A program made the translations under genes and the position numbers. Below the pieces are notes generated by a model that searched no databases, was not told the DNA's origin, and saw nothing but the letters and a program-made list of their open reading frames with translations. Of a stretch of 64,000 nt of DNA, positions 7,488 through 17,448 are shown piece by piece (positions within the stretch are counted from its first letter, which is position 1; each line of letters begins with the position of its first letter). Origin of the DNA: Streptococcus hyointestinalis (GTDB lineage Bacteria; Bacillota; Bacilli; Lactobacillales; Streptococcaceae); assembly GCF_011039275.1 (NCBI RefSeq), contig NZ_JAAKGB010000001.1:1488001-1552000 (forward strand), in the 5' to 3' direction.

Positions 7488-8243
7488 ATGACTGATTCTA
7501 TTTTAAAAGACGGCGAGCGTATTGATCAGCTCTTTTCGTCTGATGTCAAAATCATCCAAAACAAGGCTGTTTTTTCTTACTCAGTTGACAGCGTCCTTTT
7601 ATCACGCTTTCCCAAAATTCCCTCAAGAGGGCTTATTGTTGATTTGTGTAGTGGCAATGGCGCAGTTGGGCTCTTTGCTAGCCATCAAACGAAAGCGCAG
7701 ATTGTTGAGGTTGAGTTGCAAGAGCGCCTAGCCGATATGGCACAGCGCTCGATTACACTCAATAAGCTCGAAGCGCAGGTCAGTATGGTCAATGATGATT
7801 TGAAAAATCTCCTACAGCACGTCAAACGCTCCAGTGTGGATTTGATTTTTTGCAATCCGCCTTATTTTAAGACCAGCGAGACGTCCAAGAAAAATCTGAG
7901 TCCACATTATCTCCTCGCTCGCCATGAAATCACGACTAATCTGGAAGAAATCTGTGCCATCAGCCAGCAAGCGCTCAAAACAAAGGGCAGACTAGCTATG
8001 GTGCACCGTCCCGACCGCTTTTTAGAAATCATCGATACACTGAGACGCTACAAACTCGCTCCAAAGCGTATCCAGTTTGTCTATCCAAAGTCTGGCAAAG
8101 ACGCCAATATGCTACTCATCGAAGCTATCAAAGACGGCTCGCAAGACGGCATGAAGATACTACCGCCGCTCATTATCCACAAGGATAATGGTGACTATAC
8201 GGATGCTATTTTTTCGATTTACTATGGAGAAAAGCATGACTAA
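7488..8243 (+). CDS. tRNA1(Val) (adenine-N6)-methyltransferase-type protein
   Basis: A 251-residue class I SAM-dependent methyltransferase of the TrmN6/YfiC-YabB group. The SAM-binding motif I is [16 protein letters not shown] (near residue 46), and the N6-adenine motif NPPY is present in [11 protein letters not shown] (near residue 123). The target in E. coli homologues is A37 of tRNA-Val; that is by family only. I take the ATG at 7488 rather than the open frame start at 7425 because the protein begins [15 protein letters not shown], as homologues do. It overlaps the GIY-YIG gene by eight bases, a pairing seen throughout Firmicutes. The mRNA may be leaderless. Confidence 0.87.
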   Translation: MTDSILKDGERIDQLFSSDVKIIQNKAVFSYSVDSVLLSRFPKIPSRGLIVDLCSGNGAVGLFASHQTKAQIVEVELQERLADMAQRSITLNKLEAQVSMVNDDLKNLLQHVKRSSVDLIFCNPPYFKTSETSKKNLSPHYLLARHEITTNLEEICAISQQALKTKGRLAMVHRPDRFLEIIDTLRRYKLAPKRIQFVYPKSGKDANMLLIEAIKDGSQDGMKILPPLIIHKDNGDYTDAIFSIYYGEKHD

Positions 8244-8508
8244 ATCAGACAAAGCAGTCGCTTACATGTATGTGCTTGAGTGTTCAGACGGCACGCTCTA
8301 CACTGGCTACACGACAGACCTTGAGAGACGCATTGCGACACATAATGCTGGTAAAGGCGCTAAATACACTCGTGCTAGACGCCCTGTCAAACTCCTCTAC
8401 TACGAAAGCTTTCCAGATAAAAAAGCGGCCATGAGTGCTGAGAGTCTTTTCAAACGTAAAAAACGGCAAGATAAACTCGCCTACATCCAAAAACAACAAA
8501 CAGACTAG
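8236..8508 (+). CDS. GIY-YIG nuclease-superfamily protein
   Basis: A 90-residue single-domain GIY-YIG protein of the UPF0213/YazA type. The two motif strands read [19 protein letters not shown], with Y-V and YTGYT in the GIY and YIG positions, followed by [20 protein letters not shown], carrying the conserved Arg and the His-Asn. The Lys-rich tail is usual. The catalytic role in this stand-alone group is not established. It is translationally coupled to the upstream methyltransferase gene (start ATG at 8236 inside the preceding frame) and ends at a strong hairpin. Confidence 0.9.
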   Translation: MTKSDKAVAYMYVLECSDGTLYTGYTTDLERRIATHNAGKGAKYTRARRPVKLLYYESFPDKKAAMSAESLFKRKKRQDKLAYIQKQQTD

Positions 8509-8535
8509 TTCTCTAGTCTGTTTGTTGTTTTTCTT
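8487..8535. terminator. Bidirectional terminator between YazA-like gene and mleR
   Basis: AACAAACAGACTAG and CTAGTCTGTTTGTT form a long perfect stem with a 4-base loop, flanked by A- and T-rich tracts. It serves both convergent genes and overlaps the ends of both reading frames. Confidence 0.85.
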
Positions 8536-9421
8536 CTTTTTTGAGGTGATCTAATATTGTCATAAAACGTCTGATAGACTTAGGTGGTCTATAATCTTTT
8601 GAGTAAGCGTAGCTAACGTGAAACTCAAACTGCTCCTCCTCAACCAAAGGAATCTTGACCAGCCCTTCCATCTGTGAAAAGAGCACAAAATCCGTCAGAA
8701 AAGTAATTCCTAGATTTTCACGCACCATCTGTCCGATGACAAGCGGGTCTTCAAACTTAAACAGCACCTGCGCTTCGTTATTGTAGCGGGTATTGAGTTG
8801 ATTGAAGGCATCAAAGTGGATATGCCCTTCATTTAGCATAATAAAAGGCTCATCTAAAACCTCTTTAAAGGAAATCTTGCTTTTAGTGGCTAGAGGATGT
8901 TTTTTAGAGACAAAAATGTAAAAAGGGCGCTTATAAATCTCTGCTATCTCAAGTTTCGGATGTCCCAGTGGCTGCAGACTCCCTAACAAACTAAAATCCA
9001 AATCCCCATCCAGCAAATACTGAAGAAGAGTGCTTGAGCCACTCACAGGTGTCAAACTAAAAGCCGTCATAAAATCAACCGACTCCCCCATATCTATCAA
9101 GGAAGCCAGTAGCTTGGCACGAATGATAGGCGGAAGCCCCACTCGAATCTCATGATGAGCACTGCGCTCAATGGTTTTTTTTGCCACCTCAAGTTCCATC
9201 AAAATGGTTTTGATATGATTGTCTAAAATCTCGCCCTCGGCCGTCAGCGTCACCGAGCGGTGCGAGCGGTCTTTGATAACCAAATCACAATGATAAGCTT
9301 CCTCTAAACGCTTAACAGCGTAGGTAATAGTTGGCTGGCTGACACCAAAAAACTCCGCCACCATAGTAAATGACGTCAGCTCTGCCAATTTATGGAAATA
9401 TTCCAAATCTCTTGTATTCAT
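8513..9421 (-). CDS. mleR: LysR-family regulator of malolactic fermentation
   Basis: A 302-residue LysR-type regulator. N-terminal winged helix: MNTRDLEYFHKLAELTSFT, then VSQPTITYAVKRLEE recognition helix; the remainder is the substrate-sensing domain (RVGLPPIIRAKLL onwards). It is divergent from mleS-mleP with 151 bases between the genes, the layout in which MleR activates the malolactic genes in response to malate. Two in-frame ATG codons compete: 9427 sits one base from GAGGAG, 9421 sits about seven bases away, so I prefer 9421. Confidence 0.88.
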   Translation of the reverse strand: MNTRDLEYFHKLAELTSFTMVAEFFGVSQPTITYAVKRLEEAYHCDLVIKDRSHRSVTLTAEGEILDNHIKTILMELEVAKKTIERSAHHEIRVGLPPIIRAKLLASLIDMGESVDFMTAFSLTPVSGSSTLLQYLLDGDLDFSLLGSLQPLGHPKLEIAEIYKRPFYIFVSKKHPLATKSKISFKEVLDEPFIMLNEGHIHFDAFNQLNTRYNNEAQVLFKFEDPLVIGQMVRENLGITFLTDFVLFSQMEGLVKIPLVEEEQFEFHVSYAYSKDYRPPKSIRRFMTILDHLKKEEKQQTD

Positions 9422-9427
9422 ACGCAT

Positions 9428-9572
9428 TCTCCTCGCCTTTATTGTACCATAATTTGACAAGTGTTATAAGATTTTTTTATGACTTTTTGAAGATTTGACT
9501 ATAAGAAAATGAAAGGTTTATAATAAATACCGTAAGACATATCTTATAATTTATCATATAAAGGAGTTCGTC
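9428..9572. promoter_or_regulatory. mleR-mleS divergent promoter/operator region
   Basis: AT-rich intergenic stretch with several ATAAG/CTTAT half-sites (GTTATAAGAT near 9463, ACTATAAGAAA near 9499, ATCTTATAA near 9541) that could form LysR T-N11-A boxes. AAAGGAG lies before the mleS ATG. I cannot assign the -35/-10 with certainty. Confidence 0.55.
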
Positions 9573-11195
9573 ATGAAATCACATGATATTTTGAATAACC
9601 CTTTTTTAAATAAGGGAACTGCTTTTACTATGGAAGAGCGTAAAGAGCTTGGCTTAGTTGGTCTTTTGCCTCCTTACGTCCAAACAATCGAAGAACAAGC
9701 TAAACAAGCTTACGCACACTACCAACGTAAAGAATCTGATCTTGAAAAACGCCATTTCTTGATGGAAATTTTCAACACAAATCGCACACTTTTCTACTAT
9801 CTTTTTGATCAAAATATCGTTGAGTTCAACCCAATCGTTTATGATCCAGTTATTGCTGAGTCTATCGAACAATACAGTGAACTTTTTGTAGACCCACAAT
9901 ACGCTGCTTATCTTGATATTAACCATCCTGAAAATATCGAAGAAACGCTTAAAAACGCCGCTGGTGACCGTGACATTCGCTTGATTGTTGCCACTGACGC
10001 TGAAGGTATCTTGGGTATCGGTGACTGGGGTGTTCAAGGGGTTGACATCTCTGTTGGTAAACTCATGGTCTACACAGCCGCTGCTGGTATTGACCCAGCT
10101 TCTGTTATGCCACTTGTTATCGACGCTGGTACAAACCGCGAAGAATTGCTCGATAACCCAATGTATCTTGGTAACCGTCACGAGCGTGTTCGTGGGGACA
10201 AATACTACGACTTCATCGACCAATTCGTGCAAACAGCTGAAAAACTCTTCCCTAAATTGTACCTTCACTGGGAAGACTTTGGTCGCTCAAACGCTGCTAA
10301 CATCCTAGACAAATACAAAGGTAGCATTCCAACCTTTAACGATGACATCCAAGGAACTGGTATCGTTGTACTTGGTGGTATCTTTGGTGCCCTTGACATC
10401 ACAGGTGAAAAATTAACAGACCAAGTGTACCTCTGCTATGGTGGTGGTTCTGCCGGCGCTGGTATCGCTGCTCGTGTGCATGCTGAAATGGTCGCTGAAG
10501 GACTTGACCCAGAAGAAGCTTACAAACGTTTCTTCATGATTGACAAGCAAGGACTTCTCTTTGACGACATGGATGACCTCACTCCTGCTCAAAAACCATT
10601 TGCTAAGAAACGTGCTGACTTTGAAAATGCTGGTGACATGACAAACCTTCTTGAAGTGGTTAAAACTGTGAAACCAACTATCCTTGTCGGAACATCAACA
10701 AACCCAGGTGCCTTTACCAAAGAAGTGGTTGAAGCAATGTGCGAAAACACAGAACGCCCAATCATCTTCCCAATCTCAAACCCTACTAAGAAAATCGAAG
10801 CAACTGCTGAGCAAGTTATTAAGTGGTCTGACGGTAAAGCCTTTGTCGCAACTGGTATCCCATCAGACACTGTTTCTTACAAAGGTGTTGACTACCAAAT
10901 CGGACAAGCCAACAACGCTCTTATCTACCCAGGTCTTGGACTTGGTATGATTGCTTCAGAAGCGTCACTTCTTACAGACGAAATGATCGGTGCTGCTGCG
11001 CACTCTCTAAGCGGACTTGTAGACCCAGGTCAACCAGGTGCACCAGTATTGCCACCATTCCAATACGTGGCTGAAGTTTCTATCAAAGTAGCAGAAGCTG
11101 TTGCTAAAAAAGCGCAAGAACAAGGACTTGCTAAAGCCAAAGAACAAGACATGGCTAAAGCCGTTCGTGACCTCAAATGGTATCCAAAATACTAA
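9573..11195 (+). CDS. mleS: Malolactic enzyme
   Basis: Converts L-malate to L-lactate and CO2 using NAD and Mn, which consumes acid and helps the cell tolerate low pH. 540 residues, the expected size. It belongs to the malic-enzyme fold: N-terminal domain with GLLPPYVQT and the catalytic Tyr/Lys region, [17 protein letters not shown] near residue 150, the metal-binding [12 protein letters not shown] and FNDDIQGT, and the NAD-binding [13 protein letters not shown] near 290. The neighbours (mleR upstream and divergent, a 2HCT permease downstream) distinguish it from ordinary malic enzyme. AAAGGAG precedes the ATG. Sixteen bases separate it from mleP, so the two form an operon. Confidence 0.95.
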   Translation: MKSHDILNNPFLNKGTAFTMEERKELGLVGLLPPYVQTIEEQAKQAYAHYQRKESDLEKRHFLMEIFNTNRTLFYYLFDQNIVEFNPIVYDPVIAESIEQYSELFVDPQYAAYLDINHPENIEETLKNAAGDRDIRLIVATDAEGILGIGDWGVQGVDISVGKLMVYTAAAGIDPASVMPLVIDAGTNREELLDNPMYLGNRHERVRGDKYYDFIDQFVQTAEKLFPKLYLHWEDFGRSNAANILDKYKGSIPTFNDDIQGTGIVVLGGIFGALDITGEKLTDQVYLCYGGGSAGAGIAARVHAEMVAEGLDPEEAYKRFFMIDKQGLLFDDMDDLTPAQKPFAKKRADFENAGDMTNLLEVVKTVKPTILVGTSTNPGAFTKEVVEAMCENTERPIIFPISNPTKKIEATAEQVIKWSDGKAFVATGIPSDTVSYKGVDYQIGQANNALIYPGLGLGMIASEASLLTDEMIGAAAHSLSGLVDPGQPGAPVLPPFQYVAEVSIKVAEAVAKKAQEQGLAKAKEQDMAKAVRDLKWYPKY

Positions 11196-11211
11196 TTGAG
11201 GAGAGTTAGAC

Positions 11212-12489
11212 GTGACACAATCAAAAATTTGGAACATAAAAATTTCAGGCGTTAGCCTACCCCTTTATCTAGGATTTGTGATTATCCTAGCGCTGACTAT
11301 TGCCATGGGCAAACTCCCACTTAACATGTTAGGTATCACCTTCATGTTGGTTGTCTTAGGGCATCTCTTTTACTGGATGGGTGAAAAACTCCCTATCTTT
11401 AACTCCTATCTTGGTGGCGGTTCAGTCTTTACCTTGATTGCCGCTTCTATCCTAGCAAGTCTCGGCTGGGTACCAAAAGATGTTGTTACCGCTACTTCAA
11501 CCTTTATGAATGGCTGGGGTTTCCTTGACTTCTACATCGCAGCTCTTATCTGTGGTTCTATTTTAGGAATGAATCGTAATCTCCTCGTCAAAGCTTCTGC
11601 ACGCTTTATCCCTGTGGCTTTGATTTCAATGGTGATTGGATTCTTCTGCGTTGGATTTGTCGGTATGCTTCTAGGACAAGGGTTTGGACACTCTGTTATG
11701 TACATCTCATTTGCACAGATGGCAGGTGGGATGGGAGCAGGGATTGTCCCACTGTCTAAGATTTATGCCGAATCTATCCATGGAAATGCTGCGGACATCC
11801 TCTCCCAACTCGCTCCAGCTACTACCCTTGGTAATATCCTCGCTATTATTGGCGCAGTCTTTATCTCCAAAGCCTTTGCCAATACTAAATACAACGGACA
11901 CGGCGTTCTCGTTCCCGTTAGTAAAGAAGACCTTGAAAAACCTAAAATCACCCTTGATGCGACAAAAATTGGCGTTGGTATGATGTTTGCCTTCTCCCTC
12001 CTTTTAATCGGTGTCATCCTCAACGGTTTTGTCCCTAAAATTCACAGCTATGCTTTCATGATTATTATCGTCTTCATCTTGAAAGCCCTCAACGCTGTAC
12101 CAAAACCACTAGAAGAAACCGTTGTGATGTTTAACCAAGTCATCATGACCAACCTTACCCATGCTGTCCTTGCTGGTATCGGGCTTTCTATGATTGACCT
12201 ATCCTCCTTAGCCCACGCCATGACATGGCAATTTGTCCTCCTCAGTCTCACTTCTGTTGTTGCGATGGGGCTCTCAAGCGCTATTATCGGAAAATGGTGG
12301 GGACTCTACCCTGTCGAAGCCGCTATTGGTGCTGGTATGATCAACAACTCAATGGGTGGTACAGGAAATATCGCAGTACTTTCTGCTTCTAACCGTATGG
12401 AAATGATTGCCTTTGCCCAAATGGCAAACCGTCTCGGAGGTGCCATCATCCTCATTCTAGGTGGTATCCTCATCCAATTCTTTAACTAA
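11212..12489 (+). CDS. mleP: Malate/lactate transporter, 2-hydroxycarboxylate family
   Basis: A 425-residue membrane protein of the 2-hydroxycarboxylate transporter (CitP/MleP) family, which brings malate in, probably in exchange for lactate. About eleven hydrophobic helices are visible. The two reentrant-loop GGxG signatures are AQMAGGMGAGIVPLSKIY (near residue 168) and NNSMGGTGNIAVLSAS (near residue 383), and an Arg follows in NRMEM. It starts with GTG at 11212 behind GAGGAGAG. Cotranscribed with mleS and followed by a terminator. Malate rather than citrate is inferred from the operon. Confidence 0.93.
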   Translation: MTQSKIWNIKISGVSLPLYLGFVIILALTIAMGKLPLNMLGITFMLVVLGHLFYWMGEKLPIFNSYLGGGSVFTLIAASILASLGWVPKDVVTATSTFMNGWGFLDFYIAALICGSILGMNRNLLVKASARFIPVALISMVIGFFCVGFVGMLLGQGFGHSVMYISFAQMAGGMGAGIVPLSKIYAESIHGNAADILSQLAPATTLGNILAIIGAVFISKAFANTKYNGHGVLVPVSKEDLEKPKITLDATKIGVGMMFAFSLLLIGVILNGFVPKIHSYAFMIIIVFILKALNAVPKPLEETVVMFNQVIMTNLTHAVLAGIGLSMIDLSSLAHAMTWQFVLLSLTSVVAMGLSSAIIGKWWGLYPVEAAIGAGMINNSMGGTGNIAVLSASNRMEMIAFAQMANRLGGAIILILGGILIQFFN

Positions 12490-12500
12490 CCCCACAAAAA

Positions 12501-12524
12501 AGCTACCTTTTGGTAGCTTTTTTC
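12501..12524 (+). terminator. Terminator of mleS-mleP
   Basis: AGCTACC-TTTT-GGTAGCT stem-loop followed by TTTTTT. Confidence 0.9.
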
Positions 12525-12539
12525 TTATCCTAATACAAA

Positions 12540-12572
12540 GAAAACCATCTCTAATAACTAGAGATGGTTCTT
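12540..12572 (-). terminator. Terminator of rpsP-khpA
   Basis: On the minus strand ACCATCTCTAG and its complement form a stem immediately after the khpA stop, followed by TTTTCTTTG. Confidence 0.75.
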
Positions 12573-12812
12573 TTAGTTCTCATCAATAACGAGACGGACT
12601 TTTTTGCCCTGAGTAGGTACCGAATAAACAATCGACCTTATCGCCATAATGGTGCGCCCTTTTTTTCCAATAATATGACCAATGTCCTTTGGATTGAGAT
12701 GGAGATGGTATTCTAGAAACTCTGGAGTATCTTGCACCTTGATGGTAAAATCCTTTGGTGCTGAGATTAAGGGTTTTACAATAGCGATAATGAGATTTTC
12801 AATGGTATCCAT
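12573..12812 (-). CDS. khpA: KH-domain RNA-binding protein KhpA
   Basis: A 79-residue single KH domain protein. The RNA-contacting GxxG loop is GKKG in [18 protein letters not shown]. In pneumococcus KhpA pairs with KhpB/EloR to bind RNA and affect cell elongation and division; that is family knowledge. It lies 15 bases behind rpsP on the same strand, the arrangement conserved in streptococci, and ends at a hairpin. Confidence 0.93.
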   Translation of the reverse strand: MDTIENLIIAIVKPLISAPKDFTIKVQDTPEFLEYHLHLNPKDIGHIIGKKGRTIMAIRSIVYSVPTQGKKVRLVIDEN

Positions 12813-12827
12813 AAGCTTTCACTCGTT

Positions 12828-13100
12828 TTATTTTGAGAATTTTGAATCGTGGAATTTTTTCATAACTCCAGCTTTAGAAAGGATGTTGCGAACAGTGTCA
12901 GAAGGTTGTGCACCTTTAGCCAACCAGTCAAGAACACGGTCTTCTTTAAGTGTTACTTGGTTTTCTGCAACTAGTGGGTTGTAAGTACCAACTGTTTCGA
13001 TGAAACGACCATCACGTGGAGCACGTGAGTCTGCAACGTTGATACGGTAGAAAGGTTTCTTTTTAGAACCCATACGAGTTAAACGGATTTTTACTGCCAT
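12828..13100 (-). CDS. rpsP: 30S ribosomal protein S16
   Basis: A 90-residue S16, a small-subunit protein needed for 30S assembly. The N-terminus [31 protein letters not shown] is the S16 signature and the full sequence is of normal length. First gene of the rpsP-khpA operon. A consensus promoter lies 60-90 bases upstream (13161-13189). Confidence 0.97.
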   Translation of the reverse strand: MAVKIRLTRMGSKKKPFYRINVADSRAPRDGRFIETVGTYNPLVAENQVTLKEDRVLDWLAKGAQPSDTVRNILSKAGVMKKFHDSKFSK

Positions 13101-13160
13101 TTTAAATGTTCTCTTTTCTATTTGATTAGTTTAGGTAGTGATAATCACCTTACCTTAACT

Positions 13161-13189
13161 AGTATAGCACGCTCTTTTAAGCCTGTCAA
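13161..13189 (-). promoter_or_regulatory. rpsP promoter
   Basis: On the minus strand TTGACA (13184-13189) and TATACT (13161-13166) are 17 bases apart. The -35 is part of a short inverted repeat, GTCAAG-N7-CTTGAC (13185-13203), which may also terminate the upstream operon. Confidence 0.85.
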
Positions 13190-13208
13190 GAAAAAATCTT
13201 GACACCTT

Positions 13209-13961
13209 TTAAAAAAGTTCGATGACACCGTAGTGAAATTTCTGATTAGGTCGCACCAAGCGCTTAAAGCCGTACTTTTCAAAGACGTCATCTTTAAAAT
13301 GCGCCTTGATGATGATTTTCTCCCTTGCCACTCGCTTCATCTCTGCCAACAACTCCGCACTCATAGGTGTTGGATTAGCTAGAGAAGCTAAACCAGACAG
13401 ATTGTGCGCTTCTTTTATGCTATGACGAAACATGGGATCACAATAGATGACATCAAATGCTCGGTCAGGCTGACTTTTGAGATAGGCGAGATTATCACTG
13501 TGCACGGTCTTGATGGAGCGCATAGCAGCCGTCAACTTTTCATTGCTAGACGAATAGGTTTTCAAACCCATGCTAACTAAAGTATAAGGGATAAGCTCAG
13601 ACTCCACTGCAGTCACATCATGCCCAGCTGCCGCTATGACAATGCTATCAGACGCCAAGCCCATAGTGGTATCAAGCACCGTCTTCTGAAGAGTGCCCAC
13701 CAGCTCTCGAAGCGGATCGTGAGCTGCTTTCAAGCGAAGCATAGCCGTATCGGGGTGAAACGTCAACACCTCCCCCTCATCATCTTGAAAGACGAGCTTG
13801 TCCTTATAAACCACCAAAATCCCTGCACTATCTCCCATAAGACGCTTCAAGCTTTCTTTTCTGCGCTCCTTATAAATAGCCCCCAAGCTCTCTGCTAGCT
13901 CTTTTGCTTGGCTTTCTTGCCTACTACTTGGGCGAAAAGAGGTCGTCACACAAATCGTCAC
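13209..13961 (-). CDS. Class I SAM-dependent methyltransferase (RsmJ-like)
   Basis: A 250-residue putative methyltransferase of the group that includes E. coli RsmJ/YhiQ. Visible motifs: LDTTMGLASDSIVIAAAG (motif I, near residue 115), then the catalytic-type FDVIYCDPMFRHS (near 175), where DPMFR replaces DPPY, as in the RsmJ group. The target is unknown; 16S rRNA would be an inference. Last gene of a three-gene minus operon: its start touches the deformylase-like stop, and that gene overlaps the acetyltransferase by four bases. Confidence 0.75.
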   Translation of the reverse strand: MTICVTTSFRPSSRQESQAKELAESLGAIYKERRKESLKRLMGDSAGILVVYKDKLVFQDDEGEVLTFHPDTAMLRLKAAHDPLRELVGTLQKTVLDTTMGLASDSIVIAAAGHDVTAVESELIPYTLVSMGLKTYSSSNEKLTAAMRSIKTVHSDNLAYLKSQPDRAFDVIYCDPMFRHSIKEAHNLSGLASLANPTPMSAELLAEMKRVAREKIIIKAHFKDDVFEKYGFKRLVRPNQKFHYGVIELF

Positions 13962-14371
13962 TAGATTAAAATCCCTTCTAAATGATCCAGCTCATGCTGG
14001 CAAATCTGTGCCTCTAAGCCTGTCAAAGTCAGTGTTTTAGGAAGCCATTTTTCATCATAAAAACGAACCGTAATCTCCTCATAGCGCTCAATCACACGAC
14101 TTCCAGACAGAGACAAGCAAGACTCCTGCGTCTGATAAAGACCAGATTTTTTAGTGACAACAGGATTGAACATGACCAGATCAAAAAACGCCATCTGGAT
14201 GATAATCACACGCTTATTGACTCCAATCATATTTGCCGCCATCCCCACACAATGCTTGCGGTGACTCGCCAAAGTATCTCGCAAATCCTGCGCCAAAAAC
14301 ACATCTGCCTGTGTAGCCTCTTTGGACTTCTGACTTAAAAATAGTGGGTCTGTTACAATTTTTTTGATCAT
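13961..14371 (-). CDS. Peptide deformylase-like protein
   Basis: A 136-residue relative of peptide deformylase, which removes formyl from new polypeptides. The three motifs are present but altered: CVGMAANMIG for G-x-G-L-A-A-x-Q, QESCLSL for E-G-C-L-S, and QHELDHLEG for H-E-x-D-H. The metal ligands (Cys, two His) and the catalytic Glu are kept, but the motif I Gln is missing and the motif II Gly is Ser. It is shorter than the main streptococcal Def (about 200). Probably a paralogue with changed specificity. Coupled to the acetyltransferase gene upstream. Confidence 0.8.
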   Translation of the reverse strand: MIKKIVTDPLFLSQKSKEATQADVFLAQDLRDTLASHRKHCVGMAANMIGVNKRVIIIQMAFFDLVMFNPVVTKKSGLYQTQESCLSLSGSRVIERYEEITVRFYDEKWLPKTLTLTGLEAQICQHELDHLEGILI

Positions 14372-14877
14372 TTTTTCTCCAATAATAATTCCATTATATC
14401 AAAATCAATTGCTTGGTTATCAATTTCCATAAAGTGCTTAAAAGTTCCAATTTTTTGAAAACCAAAACTTTCATAAAGATAAATAGCTCTGCTATTATCA
14501 GACCGAACCTCAAGCGAGAGCACTTTTAAATCTGATTGCTGAGCTAGCGTCATTAGGCGTGTAAGAAGCTGACGTCCTATTCCTTGATTCCAGTAATCCT
14601 TCTTAACCACAATACCAATTTCAGCACGGTGTACTAGTCGCTTTTTCTGAAAAGCGCTGCAATTACACGTAGCGATTATGTCACCATCTTCTTCTGCGAC
14701 TAAAAAATATGATGTTTTAGACCTCTCAATCTTACCTAGTAGAACTTCCTCATCTGCAACAGAAAGCCCTAGACCTTCTTCTCCGTAAGATAAATTATCT
14801 GTCTCTGAGCCAACTTGTTGACAAAACGCTAAAATAGCCTCAGCATCACTCACTAAAGCATTTCTTATTAGTACCAT
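14368..14877 (-). CDS. GNAT family N-acetyltransferase
   Basis: A 169-residue acetyltransferase of the GNAT superfamily. Motif A is AEIGIVVKKDYWNQGIGRQLLTRLM (near residue 90), with QGIGRQLL as the acetyl-CoA loop, followed by LEVRSDNSRAIYLYESFGFQKIGT, the classic motif B. It resembles RimI-like or phosphinothricin-type members, but the substrate cannot be read. First gene of the acetyltransferase / deformylase-like / methyltransferase operon, which suggests a shared role in modifying translation components; that is an inference. GAGG precedes the ATG. Confidence 0.85.
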   Translation of the reverse strand: MVLIRNALVSDAEAILAFCQQVGSETDNLSYGEEGLGLSVADEEVLLGKIERSKTSYFLVAEEDGDIIATCNCSAFQKKRLVHRAEIGIVVKKDYWNQGIGRQLLTRLMTLAQQSDLKVLSLEVRSDNSRAIYLYESFGFQKIGTFKHFMEIDNQAIDFDIMELLLEKK

Positions 14878-14920
14878 ATAAAAACCTCATATCTTCTTAT
14901 ATTTTTGAACGAGTTGTTTT

Positions 14921-15255
14921 AACAGCTCTAAAACACTATAATGTACAATAAAAAACTGCCACAAGTTTTGGGACCATTCGAAACAGCACAGCTCTAAAAC
15001 CATGCTGTAAGTAACATTGCGCTAGCTAAGGTTTTGGGACCATTCGAAACAGCACAGCTCTAAAACAGTACCTGTTGAGCATTTCCAAACGGTGATGTTT
15101 TGGGACCATTCGAAACAGCACAGCTCTAAAACAGTACCTGTTGAGCATTTCCAAACGGTGATGTTTTGGGACCATTCGAAACAGCACAGCTCTAAAACGG
15201 ATGGCTATTCGAGGTTACACCAACAAGAGCTTTGGAACCATTCGAAATAATACAA
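14921..15255 (-). CRISPR. Orphan type II-A-like CRISPR array
   Basis: Four identical 36-bp repeats (14965-15000, 15031-15066, 15097-15132, 15163-15198), reading GTTTTGGGACC...GCTCTAAAAC on the plus strand, with 30-bp spacers. Both outer repeats are decayed: only the AACAGCTCTAAAAC end is left at 14921-14934 and GGAACCATTCGAAATAATAC is altered at 15229-15255. Spacers at 15067-15096 and 15133-15162 are identical. The complement, GTTTTAGAGCTGTGCTG..., matches the type II-A repeat of streptococci. A promoter on the minus strand faces the array. No cas gene or obvious tracrRNA is in the window. Confidence 0.95.
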
Positions 15256-15283
15256 GGAGATGAGCCCAAAATCCATTTCTTTT

Positions 15284-15313
15284 ATTATACCAAAAAAATA
15301 TCTCCCTTAACAA
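15284..15313 (-). promoter_or_regulatory. Candidate pre-crRNA promoter
   Basis: On the minus strand TTGTTA (15308-15313) and TATAAT (15284-15289) are 18 bases apart, just after the gdhA terminator. Transcription would start near 15277 and run straight into the array, giving a very short leader. Confidence 0.65.
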
Positions 15314-15346
15314 ATAACAAAAAAACAAGAGGCATAGCCTCTTGTC
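15314..15346 (-). terminator. gdhA terminator
   Basis: On the minus strand ACAAGAGGC-TAT-GCCTCTTGT followed by a T-run, 12 bases beyond the gdhA stop. Confidence 0.9.
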
Positions 15347-15357
15347 ATTTTTCATTT

Positions 15358-16731
<1,374 letters not shown>

Positions 16732-16746
16732 TCATTTACATAAAAT

Positions 16747-16775
16747 ATTATAAATTTTCAGAATATTATTGTCAA
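16747..16775 (-). promoter_or_regulatory. gdhA promoter
   Basis: On the minus strand TTGACA (16770-16775), 17-base spacer, TATAAT (16747-16752); the 5' UTR would be about 30 bases. Confidence 0.9.
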
Positions 16776-16843
16776 GCGTTTTTTGCACTTTTTTTGAAAA
16801 AAGCGTTTTCCATGTTATAAAATATCACATCAGTAAAAGTTTC

Positions 16844-16872
16844 TTGACAATTATGGCAATTCAAGCTACAAT
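16844..16872 (+). promoter_or_regulatory. Promoter of the DUF308 gene
   Basis: TTGACA (16844-16849), 17-base spacer, TACAAT (16867-16872), about 35 bases before the ATG. Confidence 0.85.
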
Positions 16873-16907
16873 AAAGGGCGTAATTTTCTTATATATGTGA
16901 GGTTCTT

Positions 16908-17420
16908 ATGAAATACTTTTCCCTAACAGCTGGGGTTATCTCCCTTCTTATTGGGTTTTATTTGTTTGCTAGCCCTCTAGCTACGATTTCTACCATTGGC
17001 TGGATTTTGGCTTTATTTGTCTTTATCTCTGGTATCAATGGTATCGTCACTTATTTCCACCAAATCAATGGTGAGCGTAATATCTGGATGCTGATTCAAA
17101 GCACACTTTCTATTATCTTTGGCTTCTTATTGATTACGAGCTCTACCTTTGCTCGCTCAAGTGTTGTGATTACTATCTTAGCTTATTGGGTACTGGTTAG
17201 TGGTATTTTACGTTTGATTACAGGTTATCAGCTTGGTCGTGCAGGTTTTCCAAAGTCAGACTCTAACCGTTACCTCATCGGTGGGGTTATTGCGATTATC
17301 TTTGCCATTATCCTCTTTAGCTCGCCTATTTTATCAGCGGCGGTCATCGGACGCTTTGTAGCTCTTGTCTTGATTGCTATTGGTATCTCAAGCATTTACA
17401 CTTTTATCCGTCTACCATAG
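16908..17420 (+). CDS. DUF308 / HdeD-like membrane protein
   Basis: A 170-residue membrane protein of the HdeD/DUF308 family. Six short hydrophobic helices alternate with single charged or Gly-containing turns (for example GVISLLIGFYLFASP, LALFVFISGINGIVTYF and VVITILAYWVLVSGILRLITGYQLG), the family's repeating pattern. In enterobacteria HdeD helps acid resistance; no function is proved for streptococcal members. Monocistronic, with a clear promoter and terminator, next to gdhA and divergent from it. Confidence 0.85.
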   Translation: MKYFSLTAGVISLLIGFYLFASPLATISTIGWILALFVFISGINGIVTYFHQINGERNIWMLIQSTLSIIFGFLLITSSTFARSSVVITILAYWVLVSGILRLITGYQLGRAGFPKSDSNRYLIGGVIAIIFAIILFSSPILSAAVIGRFVALVLIAIGISSIYTFIRLP

Positions 17421-17448
17421 ACAAAAGACCTTGTTCCCAAGGTCTTTT
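17421..17448 (+). terminator. Terminator of the DUF308 gene
   Basis: AAGACCTTG and CAAGGTCTT form a stem with a short loop, followed by TTTTTT. Confidence 0.9.

Noticed and set aside
9654..10268. 204-codon minus-strand frame inside mleS
   Set aside because: It is the antisense shadow of a well-supported enzyme, with no ribosome site and no family resemblance.
15001..15228. CRISPR spacers targeting the prophage in this window
   Set aside because: I looked by eye for the spacer words on both strands and found no match, but could not do a full search.
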